DNA from: Muribaculum sp.
GTDB lineage: Bacteria; Bacteroidota; Bacteroidia; Bacteroidales; Muribaculaceae
Direction: 5' to 3'
Assembly (NCBI GenBank): GCA_023666965.1
Contig: JAMPAZ010000001.1
Span: 1-64,000, forward strand
DNA length: 64,000 nucleotides
Shown: in pieces, positions 34,964 through 43,282 of the stretch
How positions within the stretch are numbered: position 1 is the first letter of the stretch
How the letters are laid out: each line of letters opens with the position of its first letter
Position numbers and translations under genes: made by a program
Notes under the pieces: model-generated
Seen by the model: only the letters and a program-made list of their open reading frames with translations
The model's database searches: none
What the model was told of the DNA's origin: nothing

Positions 34964-36544
34964 ATGCAAAAGCTATTACTTCTGCTGTCAGCCATCCTTA
35001 TGTCGGTATTTATCGCCAAAGGCGAACCAGTATCTTCCATAACGAAGGGTGAAGCCTCCAAGGCACTGAAACAGCTGGACTTAGAGCTTAAAAAACGTGA
35101 CATCTATCTTAAACTGCGCGAAAGCCGCATAGATTCGGTCGAGCAAAGACTATGTCAAACTCCTGTCGGGACTACTGAATGGTTTCATCTGATTGAAGCC
35201 AAAGGCGACCTTTACGACGGTTATCTTACTGACTCTGCCTTGATATGTTACGAAAAAGGGCGCGCGGAAGCAATCGCTGTCGGCGACCATGATATTGAAA
35301 CGCGTCTCACTCTAAAGTCTGCCGTATGCAAGACACTTACCGGTTTTGTAGGAGATGGAGTAAACCTATACGAATCAGTCGACTACGGCACGCTTTCACC
35401 ACCGCAAAAAGAGCTTGCACTCGAATGTGGACGTCAACTATACAGCTATGTCGGAGCATTTTATTCATCATATCCCGAGGAATCCGGACGTTGGATCTCT
35501 AAAGCCACCGAACTGCAGGAGCAACTACTCGAACTTCTGGACAAAAACAGCCAAAAATATCTGCTTAACCTCGGTGAATACATGTTCATGCTCGGCAACC
35601 ACAGGCAGGCCAAAGCCGTTCTGCTTGAACTTCTTGAAAGCGTGCCGCCCGACTCCAACATAGCCGCCCGAGCGGCCAATATTGTCAGTCAAGCCTCGGA
35701 AACCGACAATCTATATTACGAACAGATTTATTATCTGGCAATTTCGGCTATTGCAGACCTAAAATCGGCCAGCAGAGAAGCCGTCTCACTCCAACAACTC
35801 GGATTGCGTCTTTACGAAATCGGCGACATAGAGCGCTCTCACGAATACCTCGCACAAGCTCTCCACAACGCGGTTGAATGCCACGCAGCCATGCGTATGC
35901 TCCAGACCTCAAAGGCATTGCCCGTAATTGACAAAGCCCACCAACAGGCTATACGGCTTGGACGAAACAGACTTTACATAGCTATCATATTTCTCGTTCT
36001 GCTGACGATATGTCTCGGAGCCATTTTTCCGATCCTGCTAAAAGAGATGAAGCGCACGAAAGTGTTGCAGGCAAAGCTTGAAAATGCAAATAATTTAAAG
36101 GCGATGTACATGAGCCACTTTCTGAACCTATGCACTATCTATATGAACAAGCTGAATCTGTTCTGCCAAATCTCTATTCGCAAAATATCCACAGGACACT
36201 CTGACGAACTTCTTCGTCTGTTGAAGTCCGGAAAACTTATAGGTGAACACTCGCAAGAATTTTACGATAATTTTGACAGAGCCTTCCTGCATATCCATCC
36301 CGATTTTGTCGAAGATGTCAATAAACTGCTCCTCCCTGACCAGCAAATAGTACTGAAGGACGGCGAGATGCTGAACACCGACTTGCGCATACTTGCATTC
36401 ATTCGACTCGGCATCGACAACAGCTCTACAATCGCGCAGGCACTCAACTTTTCAGTCCACACCATCTACGCTTATCGCAACCGGATCCGAAACCAAGCAA
36501 TCGACAGAGAAAACTTCGACAACGACATTATGAAAATAAACTAA
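34964..36544 (+). CDS. DUF6377-type membrane-bound transcriptional regulator (first copy)
   Basis: This 526-residue protein has a signal peptide (ending about FIAKG), then an extracytoplasmic alpha-helical TPR-like region to about 330, one transmembrane helix (RLYIAIIFLVLLTICLGAIF region, about 335-355) and a coiled coil. The cytoplasmic C-terminus has a LuxR-like helix-turn-helix: RILAFIRLGIDNSSTIAQAL, then FSVHTIYAYRNRIRNQAI. The layout resembles one-piece sensors that read the periplasm and bind DNA directly. A paralogue follows 167 bases downstream. Ligand and targets are unknown. Confidence 0.85.
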   Translation: MQKLLLLLSAILMSVFIAKGEPVSSITKGEASKALKQLDLELKKRDIYLKLRESRIDSVEQRLCQTPVGTTEWFHLIEAKGDLYDGYLTDSALICYEKGRAEAIAVGDHDIETRLTLKSAVCKTLTGFVGDGVNLYESVDYGTLSPPQKELALECGRQLYSYVGAFYSSYPEESGRWISKATELQEQLLELLDKNSQKYLLNLGEYMFMLGNHRQAKAVLLELLESVPPDSNIAARAANIVSQASETDNLYYEQIYYLAISAIADLKSASREAVSLQQLGLRLYEIGDIERSHEYLAQALHNAVECHAAMRMLQTSKALPVIDKAHQQAIRLGRNRLYIAIIFLVLLTICLGAIFPILLKEMKRTKVLQAKLENANNLKAMYMSHFLNLCTIYMNKLNLFCQISIRKISTGHSDELLRLLKSGKLIGEHSQEFYDNFDRAFLHIHPDFVEDVNKLLLPDQQIVLKDGEMLNTDLRILAFIRLGIDNSSTIAQALNFSVHTIYAYRNRIRNQAIDRENFDNDIMKIN

Positions 36545-36646
36545 CTATCATTTAGATTCATTGACAAGTTTTTCTCTTAACATTTTTTGTGGAGCGAGTC
36601 ACGAGTTAAAATTAGCTAAAGTCAATGTTGATTAGTATTCATTCAC

Positions 36647-36654
36647 TACCTTTG
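36647..36654 (+). promoter_or_regulatory. -7 box of the second DUF6377 gene
   Basis: TACCTTTG matches the -7 consensus. The predicted start is near 36661, giving a leader of about 50 bases that holds a three-codon mini-ORF (ATG AAA TCA TAA, 36664-36675) before the TTG start. Confidence 0.45.
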
Positions 36655-36711
36655 CAGATATAGATGAAATCATAATTACAATTTCAATTCGTCAACATTA
36701 TACTATACGCT

Positions 36712-38313
36712 TTGCGCAAGAAGATTTTAACCTTACTGATTACCCTAATATGTATCCCGCTGACTATAAGTGCGTTGGAACCGCCTCTGCGTGCCACTTC
36801 AGAGCAAGTCAGAGGGAAACTGAAAGAACTCGACAATGTGCTCGACAAAAGAGCCAAATACCTCTCACTCAGACAACAAGCTCTCGACAGCATAACGATA
36901 AATCTCGGCAGACATCCCTCCGACACAATCAGCGCCTACCTGCGACTGGGAAAAGCTCTGTCATCATACTCTACAGAACAGTCTATAAAGTACCTTAAAT
37001 TAGGATTGGAGCTGGCGGAAAGACACGCTCTGAACGACTATGCAATGCAATATAGACTTGCCCTTTCAACCGTGTTTCCGTCAAACGGATTCATCGCCGA
37101 AGCTCTCGGCATGTTCAAATCGGTCAATTTTGACACATTACCTGAACACCTGTACGCCGACTACTATTGTGCGGGGGAAAAGATGTACGAAACCGTATTG
37201 GAATATTACATGAACACAGATACTGATACGGAAGCTTACGAAACCGAATGTTCGGAATTTCGCAGGAACGCCATGAGATACTTTCCTCCTGAATCGCCCG
37301 AATGGCTACTTAGAGATGCCAAACGATATTTCGACGGAGGGATCCACCGCGCGGCAGAAGTCACCTTATACGACTTAATCCAGAGCCTTGACGACACTCA
37401 CCCGGTCTATACCGAAGCCGCCAGACTTATGGCCCGATGCAATACCATCTCCGGTCTCAACCACGACCGCATGTACTATCTCGCAAGTTCTGCCATTAGC
37501 GAAATCAAGAGAGGAGACCGCGAAGGCATAGCGCTTCATCTTGCCGGACAGCAACTATACACATACGGCGACATTAACCGCGCCCACTCCTATCTGTCAA
37601 AAGCTATCGAGTTAGTGCCCGAAGCAGGAGCCCAGTCGCTTCGGAACGAAGCTCTGTTAAACACATTGATCACCATCGACAATAGCTTCAGCTCAAAAAT
37701 CGACAACAACATCCGACTGCTGTCCGGGTTGATAGTCATGCTCGTGCTTTGGGGTATACTTATTTCTATCAGTCTCCGACGTCATAAAAGGATTGTCAAG
37801 CAACTCTCACGCGAACGACATCTCGTCATTGAGGCCAACAATGCAAAAGAGACCTTTTTAAAAAACTTCCTTGAGTTAGGGATAGTGTCGGCCAACAGAA
37901 TAGCTTCATTCAGAAAGCTTGTCAACCGGAAAATTGCGTCGAAACAGTATGTCGACCTTTTCGAAGCGGCGCAGTCGACAAAAATTTTAGATGACCAGCG
38001 AAAGCAGTTTATGACCATATTTGATGCTTCACTGCTGAGCATCTATCCTACTTTTATCGATGAAATCAACAAATTACTCAGACCGGAAGAACGATATAAT
38101 CTGAACGACGGACACCTTCCTTCCGAACTTCGCGTGGTAGCTCTCGTACGATTAGGCATCGACGATGTCAACCGCATTGCCGAGGCCATGTCACTATCTG
38201 TAAATTCCATCTATGCCTATAAGGCAAAAGTGCGCAATAAGGCCATTAACCGCGAAACATTTGATGCTGACTTAATGAACATCGGCACCATACCTCCAAT
38301 CACTAAAGTCTAA
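36712..38313 (+). CDS. DUF6377-type membrane-bound transcriptional regulator (second copy)
   Basis: This 533-residue paralogue of the preceding gene has the same order: signal peptide (MRKKILTLLITLICIPLTIS), TPR-like extracytoplasmic part, a helix at about 340-360 (RLLSGLIVMLVLWGILISI), a coiled coil, and a C-terminal helix-turn-helix (VALVRLGIDDVNRIAEAMSL, then SVNSIYAYKAKVRNKAI). The start is a TTG: no ATG or GTG in frame lies between the stop at 36673-36675 and the signal peptide. The TTG start, after a leader with a tiny ORF, suggests low or controlled translation. It has its own -7 box, so the two copies need not be expressed together. Confidence 0.85.
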   Translation: MRKKILTLLITLICIPLTISALEPPLRATSEQVRGKLKELDNVLDKRAKYLSLRQQALDSITINLGRHPSDTISAYLRLGKALSSYSTEQSIKYLKLGLELAERHALNDYAMQYRLALSTVFPSNGFIAEALGMFKSVNFDTLPEHLYADYYCAGEKMYETVLEYYMNTDTDTEAYETECSEFRRNAMRYFPPESPEWLLRDAKRYFDGGIHRAAEVTLYDLIQSLDDTHPVYTEAARLMARCNTISGLNHDRMYYLASSAISEIKRGDREGIALHLAGQQLYTYGDINRAHSYLSKAIELVPEAGAQSLRNEALLNTLITIDNSFSSKIDNNIRLLSGLIVMLVLWGILISISLRRHKRIVKQLSRERHLVIEANNAKETFLKNFLELGIVSANRIASFRKLVNRKIASKQYVDLFEAAQSTKILDDQRKQFMTIFDASLLSIYPTFIDEINKLLRPEERYNLNDGHLPSELRVVALVRLGIDDVNRIAEAMSLSVNSIYAYKAKVRNKAINRETFDADLMNIGTIPPITKV

Positions 38314-38429
38314 CCAAACTTCTGAATACGGGATTTGATCTGATAGATGTGACAATTAAATTTTGACGCCACCTCTAATTTTTTCTGTGCTAATTTAAGG
38401 CAACAGGAATGTTTCCCACAGATTTTTTG

Positions 38430-38437
38430 TAACTTTG
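38430..38437 (+). promoter_or_regulatory. -7 box of carAB
   Basis: TAACTTTG, 63 bases before the carA ATG. The -33 element is weak. No pyrimidine-responsive attenuator hairpin was recognised in the leader. Confidence 0.45.
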
Positions 38438-38500
38438 CACGGCATTCACGATGATTTGCTGTAGATTTTTAGTACACATTAAAATATTTAACTCTATCGT

Positions 38501-39571
38501 ATGCGCGAAACAAAAAAGGCTGTTCTGGTTTTAGAGGACGGCACCGCTTTCGAGGGTAAGTCGTTTGGTTACGACGCTTCAACAGCCGGAGAAGTAGTAT
38601 TCAACACCGCGATGACCGGCTATCCTGAAAGTCTTACCGACCCTTCTTACGAAGGGCAGATTCTCGTCACCACATATCCTATCCTTGGAAATTACGGGGT
38701 GCCGCCAAAAAGAGAGAAAGATGATGTCAGTGAGTACTACGAAAGCGACCACATCCATTGCCGTGCAATCGTAGCGCAAGACTATTCTTGGGACCACAGT
38801 CATTGGCAAGCAGACAGAAGCCTTCATGAATGGCTCAAAGAGGAGAAAATCGCAGGTATATACGGAATTGACACCCGTGCGCTGACAAAACACTTGAGGG
38901 AACACGGGTCGATGTTGGGAAAGGTGCTTGTCGAAGGAGCCGACGACATCCCATTCTACGACCCAAATGCCGAAAACCTCGTAGCAAAAGTCAGTTGCTC
39001 AGATGTCGAAGTCCACGGCGACGGTCAAAAGACGGTAGTCCTTGTCGACTGTGGAGTTAAACACAACATTATAAGATGCCTCACCCGCCGCGGTGTCAAA
39101 GTGATTAGAGTTCCATGGAACTATGATTTTACCGAGATACCATACGACGGGCTTTTTATTTCCAACGGGCCGGGAAATCCCGATATGGTGGATGCCACAG
39201 TCGATAATCTTCGCAAAGCCATGTCTATCGGCAAGCCAATTTGTGGAATCTGTATGGGCAATCAACTTCTCGCGAAAGCCGCCGGGGCCCAGACATATAA
39301 ACTCGGCTACGGTCATCGCAGCCACAATCAGCCCGTTAGACGTGTAGGAACCGACAAATGCTTCATCACTTCCCAAAACCACGGTTTTGCCGTAAACAGC
39401 GCGACTTTACCCGACGACTGGGAGCCGCTTTTCATCAATATGAACGACGGCACCAACGAAGGTATTCGACATAAATCGAGACCCTTCTTCTCGGCTCAAT
39501 TCCACCCGGAAGCTTCATCGGGGCCCAAGGACACGGAATTCCTGTTCGACGAATTTATCGACATGCTTTAA
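38501..39571 (+). CDS. carA: Carbamoyl-phosphate synthase small subunit
   Basis: The glutaminase subunit; it releases ammonia from glutamine and passes it to CarB for carbamoyl phosphate (pyrimidine and arginine synthesis). The 356 residues hold the N-terminal CPSase domain (FNTAMTGYPESLTDPSY) and a class I amidotransferase with nucleophile C251 in GICMGNQLLAKAAG and H335/E337 in AQFHPEASSGP. Met and Asn replace the usual Leu and His beside the nucleophile (GICLGHQ). carB follows 26 bases later. Confidence 0.97.
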   Translation: MRETKKAVLVLEDGTAFEGKSFGYDASTAGEVVFNTAMTGYPESLTDPSYEGQILVTTYPILGNYGVPPKREKDDVSEYYESDHIHCRAIVAQDYSWDHSHWQADRSLHEWLKEEKIAGIYGIDTRALTKHLREHGSMLGKVLVEGADDIPFYDPNAENLVAKVSCSDVEVHGDGQKTVVLVDCGVKHNIIRCLTRRGVKVIRVPWNYDFTEIPYDGLFISNGPGNPDMVDATVDNLRKAMSIGKPICGICMGNQLLAKAAGAQTYKLGYGHRSHNQPVRRVGTDKCFITSQNHGFAVNSATLPDDWEPLFINMNDGTNEGIRHKSRPFFSAQFHPEASSGPKDTEFLFDEFIDML

Positions 39572-39597
39572 CCTCCTTAACACTGTATTTTGACAAT

Positions 39598-42500
39598 ATG
39601 ATTCATAACGACATTAAGAAAGTGCTTTTGCTCGGAAGCGGAGCGTTGAAAATTGGTGAAGCCGGCGAATTTGACTATTCCGGTTCGCAGGCGTTGAAAG
39701 CGATGAAGGAAGAGGGGATAACCACCGTCTTGATTAATCCGAACATCGCCACTGTGCAGACTTCCGACGGTTTCGCAGATACGATATATTTTCTTCCCGT
39801 GACGCCATATTTCGTAGAGAAAGTTATTGCAAAGGAGCGTCCCGACGGCATACTGCTTGCATTCGGCGGGCAGACGGCCCTTAACTGTGGCGTCGCCCTT
39901 CAAGAGAGCGGAATCCTTGAAAAATACGGCGTCAAAGTGCTCGGCACTCCGGTTCAAGCCATCATGGACACAGAGGACCGTGAACTTTTTGTAAAGAAAC
40001 TTGATGAAATCGGAGTAAAGACCATTAAAAGCGAAGCGGTATCGACCACAGCCGATGCCATTGTGGCCGCCCGGGAGCTTGGCTATCCGGTCATAGTCCG
40101 CGCCGCATACGCACTCGGCGGACTCGGAAGCGGCTTCTGCGACAATGAAGAGCAATTGATTGCCCTAGTCGAAAAGGCTTTGGCTTTCTCTCCGCAAGTG
40201 CTTGTCGAAAAATCGTTGAAAGGCTGGAAAGAGGTGGAATACGAGGTAGTACGCGACCGTTATGACAATTGTATAACCGTCTGCAACATGGAAAACTTCG
40301 ATCCGCTGGGCATCCATACGGGAGAGTCGATTGTGGTGGCACCCTCACAGACATTGTCAAACGAAGACTACCACTATCTGCGCAAACTTGCAATAAAAAT
40401 CATACGCCACATAGGCATCGTGGGCGAATGCAATGTCCAGTATGCCTTCGACCCTGCATCGATGGACTATCGCGTCATCGAAGTCAATGCACGTCTGTCA
40501 CGTTCGTCGGCCTTGGCCTCAAAAGCCACCGGATATCCCCTCGCCTTTGTAGCGGCTAAAATCGGTTTGGGGTATGGGCTGTTTGAACTCAAAAATTCAG
40601 TGACCAAAGAGACTTCGGCATTCTTTGAACCGGCCTTGGACTATATCGTTGTAAAGATTCCGCGTTGGGACCTAGGCAAATTCCACAATGTAAAACGCGA
40701 AATAGGCTCATCGATGAAATCGGTAGGAGAGGTAATGTCCATCGGGCGGACTTTTGAGGAGGCCATCCAAAAAGGTTTGCGCATGATCGGGCAAGGAATG
40801 CATGGATTTGTCGAAAACAAGGAGCTGACAATAGCCGACATAGACAAATCGCTCAAAGAGCCTACCGACAAGCGTATATTCGTCATTTCCAAAGCTATGC
40901 GACAGGGTTATTCTGTCGAACGGATACATGAGCTTACGAAGATTGACCGATGGTTTCTCCACAAACTCCATAATATAGTGACGACAGCAGACGAACTGGA
41001 AAAGTATGACTCAGCCGAAAGCCTTCCCGCCGACCTGCTTCGACAAGCAAAGCAACAGGGATTCAGCGATTTCCAAATAGCCAGAGCTATATTTAAAGAT
41101 GGGCTTAAGGATTCGGTCGCATTTAGCGACACGATTCGACATCGTCGAAAGTCGCTCGGCATATTGCCGGTCGTCAAACAAATCGACACCCTTGCCGCCG
41201 AATATCCTGCCATGACCAACTATCTTTATCTGACCTACAACGGCACCGAAAACGACATTGAATATCTGCATGACCGGCGTTCAATCATAGTCCTCGGGTC
41301 CGGAGCCTACCGCATAGGCAGTTCGGTTGAATTTGATTGGTGCTCAGTAAACGCGTTGATGACGGTAAAAAAAGAGGGATGGCGCTCGGTTATGATAAAC
41401 TATAATCCGGAGACTGTCTCGACCGACTACGACATGTGCGACCGACTGTATTTCGACGAGCTGACTTACGAACGCGTGATGGACATCGTAGAAATGGAGA
41501 ATCCCCATGGTGTAATCCTATCCGTAGGCGGACAAATTCCGAACAATCTTGCCACCAGACTCGACAACTCGCAAGTGCCCATACTCGGCACCTCGGCCTC
41601 ATCAATCGACAATGCTGAAGACCGCCATAAATTCTCAGCAATGCTTGACCGCATTGGTGTCGACCAGCCTCGTTGGCAGGAGCTCACGTCGTTTGACGAC
41701 ATACAGAAATTTATCGACGAGGTCGGATTCCCGGTTTTGGTGCGTCCGAGCTACGTGCTTTCCGGAGCGGCAATGAACGTGTGCTCCAATCAGGAAGAGC
41801 TTCACAGATTCCTGCGGTTGGCGGCAAACGTGTCGAAACAGCACCCCGTCGTAGTGACAGAGTTTATCCAAAATGCCAAAGAAATCGAGATGGATGCGGT
41901 GGCTCAAAACGGCGAAATAAAAGTCTACGCCATATCTGAACACATCGAGTACGCTGGAGTACATTCAGGCGATGCCACAATCCAATTTCCACCCCAAAAG
42001 CTATATGTGGAGACTATCCGCCGAATAAAGAAAGTCAGCCAAAAAATAGCCAAGGCGCTAAACATTTCCGGACCCTTCAACATTCAGTTCCTCGCTAAAA
42101 ACAACGACATCAAAGTCATTGAGTGCAATCTTCGTGCTTCCCGGTCATTCCCGTTCGTCAGCAAGGTGCTTAAGCTCAACTTCATAGATATTGCTACCCG
42201 CGTTATGCTCGGACTCGATGTCGAAAAGCCACATAAGAATGCTTTCGACTTAGACTACGTCGGCATAAAAGCATCGCAATTCTCATTCTCACGACTGCAG
42301 GGAGCCGATCCGGTGCTTGGTGTAGACATGGCCTCAACCGGCGAGGTCGGATGTATCGGAGTAGACACCGACGAGGCTCTCATGAAGTCGATGCTTTCCG
42401 TAGGGTTAAGAGTGCCTTCGAAATCAAAGGGCATATTGCTGTCGACAGGAACCCCCAAGCAGAAAGCCGACATGCTCGACGCTGCCGCTGAGCTGCATCG

Positions 42501-42828
42501 CGCCGGATACACTCTTTATGCAACCGGAGGCACCCATCAATTTCTGAACGACAACGGAATACCCGCAATCAAGGTCTACTGGCCAAGCCAGCCAGACCGT
42601 CAGCCTCAAGCACTCGACCTTCTGCATCAGAAAGCACTCGATCTAGTGGTAAATATTCCGAAAAACCTCTCGGAGACAGAGCTGACTAACGGATACCATA
42701 TCCGTCGAGCCGCAATCGACCTCAATGTGCCTCTGATTACGAATGCTCGTCTGGCCTCCGCGTTTATTCAGGCATTCACTCATCTGCCCATCGACGAAAT
42801 CGAAATCAGACCCTGGGACAAATACTAA
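39598..42828 (+). CDS. carB: Carbamoyl-phosphate synthase large subunit
   Basis: This 1076-residue synthase makes carbamoyl phosphate from bicarbonate, ammonia and two ATP. Two homologous ATP-grasp halves are present (KKVLLLGSGALKIGEAGEFD at the start; RRSIIVLGSGAYRIGSSVEF at about 560), each with the biotin-carboxylase-like fold. An MGS-like allosteric domain follows from about 940 (KGILLSTGTPKQKADML, LYATGGTHQFL). Full length and intact. A strong terminator lies 72 bases downstream. Confidence 0.98.
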   Translation: MIHNDIKKVLLLGSGALKIGEAGEFDYSGSQALKAMKEEGITTVLINPNIATVQTSDGFADTIYFLPVTPYFVEKVIAKERPDGILLAFGGQTALNCGVALQESGILEKYGVKVLGTPVQAIMDTEDRELFVKKLDEIGVKTIKSEAVSTTADAIVAARELGYPVIVRAAYALGGLGSGFCDNEEQLIALVEKALAFSPQVLVEKSLKGWKEVEYEVVRDRYDNCITVCNMENFDPLGIHTGESIVVAPSQTLSNEDYHYLRKLAIKIIRHIGIVGECNVQYAFDPASMDYRVIEVNARLSRSSALASKATGYPLAFVAAKIGLGYGLFELKNSVTKETSAFFEPALDYIVVKIPRWDLGKFHNVKREIGSSMKSVGEVMSIGRTFEEAIQKGLRMIGQGMHGFVENKELTIADIDKSLKEPTDKRIFVISKAMRQGYSVERIHELTKIDRWFLHKLHNIVTTADELEKYDSAESLPADLLRQAKQQGFSDFQIARAIFKDGLKDSVAFSDTIRHRRKSLGILPVVKQIDTLAAEYPAMTNYLYLTYNGTENDIEYLHDRRSIIVLGSGAYRIGSSVEFDWCSVNALMTVKKEGWRSVMINYNPETVSTDYDMCDRLYFDELTYERVMDIVEMENPHGVILSVGGQIPNNLATRLDNSQVPILGTSASSIDNAEDRHKFSAMLDRIGVDQPRWQELTSFDDIQKFIDEVGFPVLVRPSYVLSGAAMNVCSNQEELHRFLRLAANVSKQHPVVVTEFIQNAKEIEMDAVAQNGEIKVYAISEHIEYAGVHSGDATIQFPPQKLYVETIRRIKKVSQKIAKALNISGPFNIQFLAKNNDIKVIECNLRASRSFPFVSKVLKLNFIDIATRVMLGLDVEKPHKNAFDLDYVGIKASQFSFSRLQGADPVLGVDMASTGEVGCIGVDTDEALMKSMLSVGLRVPSKSKGILLSTGTPKQKADMLDAAAELHRAGYTLYATGGTHQFLNDNGIPAIKVYWPSQPDRQPQALDLLHQKALDLVVNIPKNLSETELTNGYHIRRAAIDLNVPLITNARLASAFIQAFTHLPIDEIEIRPWDKY

Positions 42829-42900
42829 CAAAGTTTGCTGAATAAGAACCAGTTCACAGCATCATAGCAGACATAAGTAATAAAGACTGACATCAAGTTG

Positions 42901-42943
42901 GGCTGCGTCAAAATGTAATTATTAATGCAATTTTGACGCAGCC
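42901..42943 (+). terminator. Terminator of carAB
   Basis: GGCTGCGTCAAAAT and ATTTTGACGCAGCC form a perfect 14-pair stem with a 15-base loop, followed by TAAATTTTA. Confidence 0.82.
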
Positions 42944-42971
42944 TAAATTTTATGACTTTATTTGAATTTAC

Positions 42972-43003
42972 TTTTGCGAAATAAATAAAGATACGTATCT
43001 TTG
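42972..43003 (+). promoter_or_regulatory. Strong promoter of the candidate RNA and lipoprotein operon
   Basis: TTTTG (42972-42976), a 19-base spacer and TATCTTTG (42996-43003) give one of the best consensus matches in the window. Transcription should start near 43010, some 270 bases before the next start codon. Confidence 0.78.
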
Positions 43004-43009
43004 TAGACG

Positions 43010-43231
43010 ACATCCCGCCCGTCTCAGAAGAGGCAACGGATTCATTTTATGTTTAAAGACGTTTACACTACGTTCACTTCTGCATCTTGAACTTCGCAAC
43101 ATCTAAACTTAACTGAAGAGAGGCAATGTAGGTGCCCATGGGCTGGCCGAGTTGCTTATCTTGAGATATAGGCAATGCGAAGGTCTCAGATGAGGGATAA
43201 GCAGATTGTACAGATGCCCGCGTCTTTTTTT
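43010..43231 (+). ncRNA. Candidate structured RNA or long structured 5' leader, family not recognised
   Basis: A strong promoter precedes this stretch and a T7 run (43225-43231) ends it, giving about 222 bases with no plausible ORF. Visible pairings are GCTTATC..TGAGA with TCTCA..GATAAGC (43155-43202 region), GTTCA with TGAAC around 43072-43092, and the palindrome GCCCATGGGC (about 43134-43143). AGGCAA(C/T)G occurs three times (near 43030, 43121 and 43170). I compared it from memory with tmRNA, RNase P, SRP and common riboswitch cores and found no match. It may be a free small RNA or a regulatory leader of the lipoprotein gene at 43283. The hairpin directly before the T-run is weak, so the exact end is uncertain. 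Confidence 0.5.
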
Positions 43232-43282
43232 GCTATGAGTAATACCTGATTAGGGGCTATCTGCAGGATAATAATTATCGTG

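Noticed and set aside
39577..40155. 192-codon minus-strand frame inside carB
   Set aside because: Antisense shadow of the first ATP-grasp half of carB.
43010..43231. tmRNA, RNase P RNA, SRP RNA or a common riboswitch
   Set aside because: None of the conserved cores I know for these classes is present; left as an unassigned candidate.
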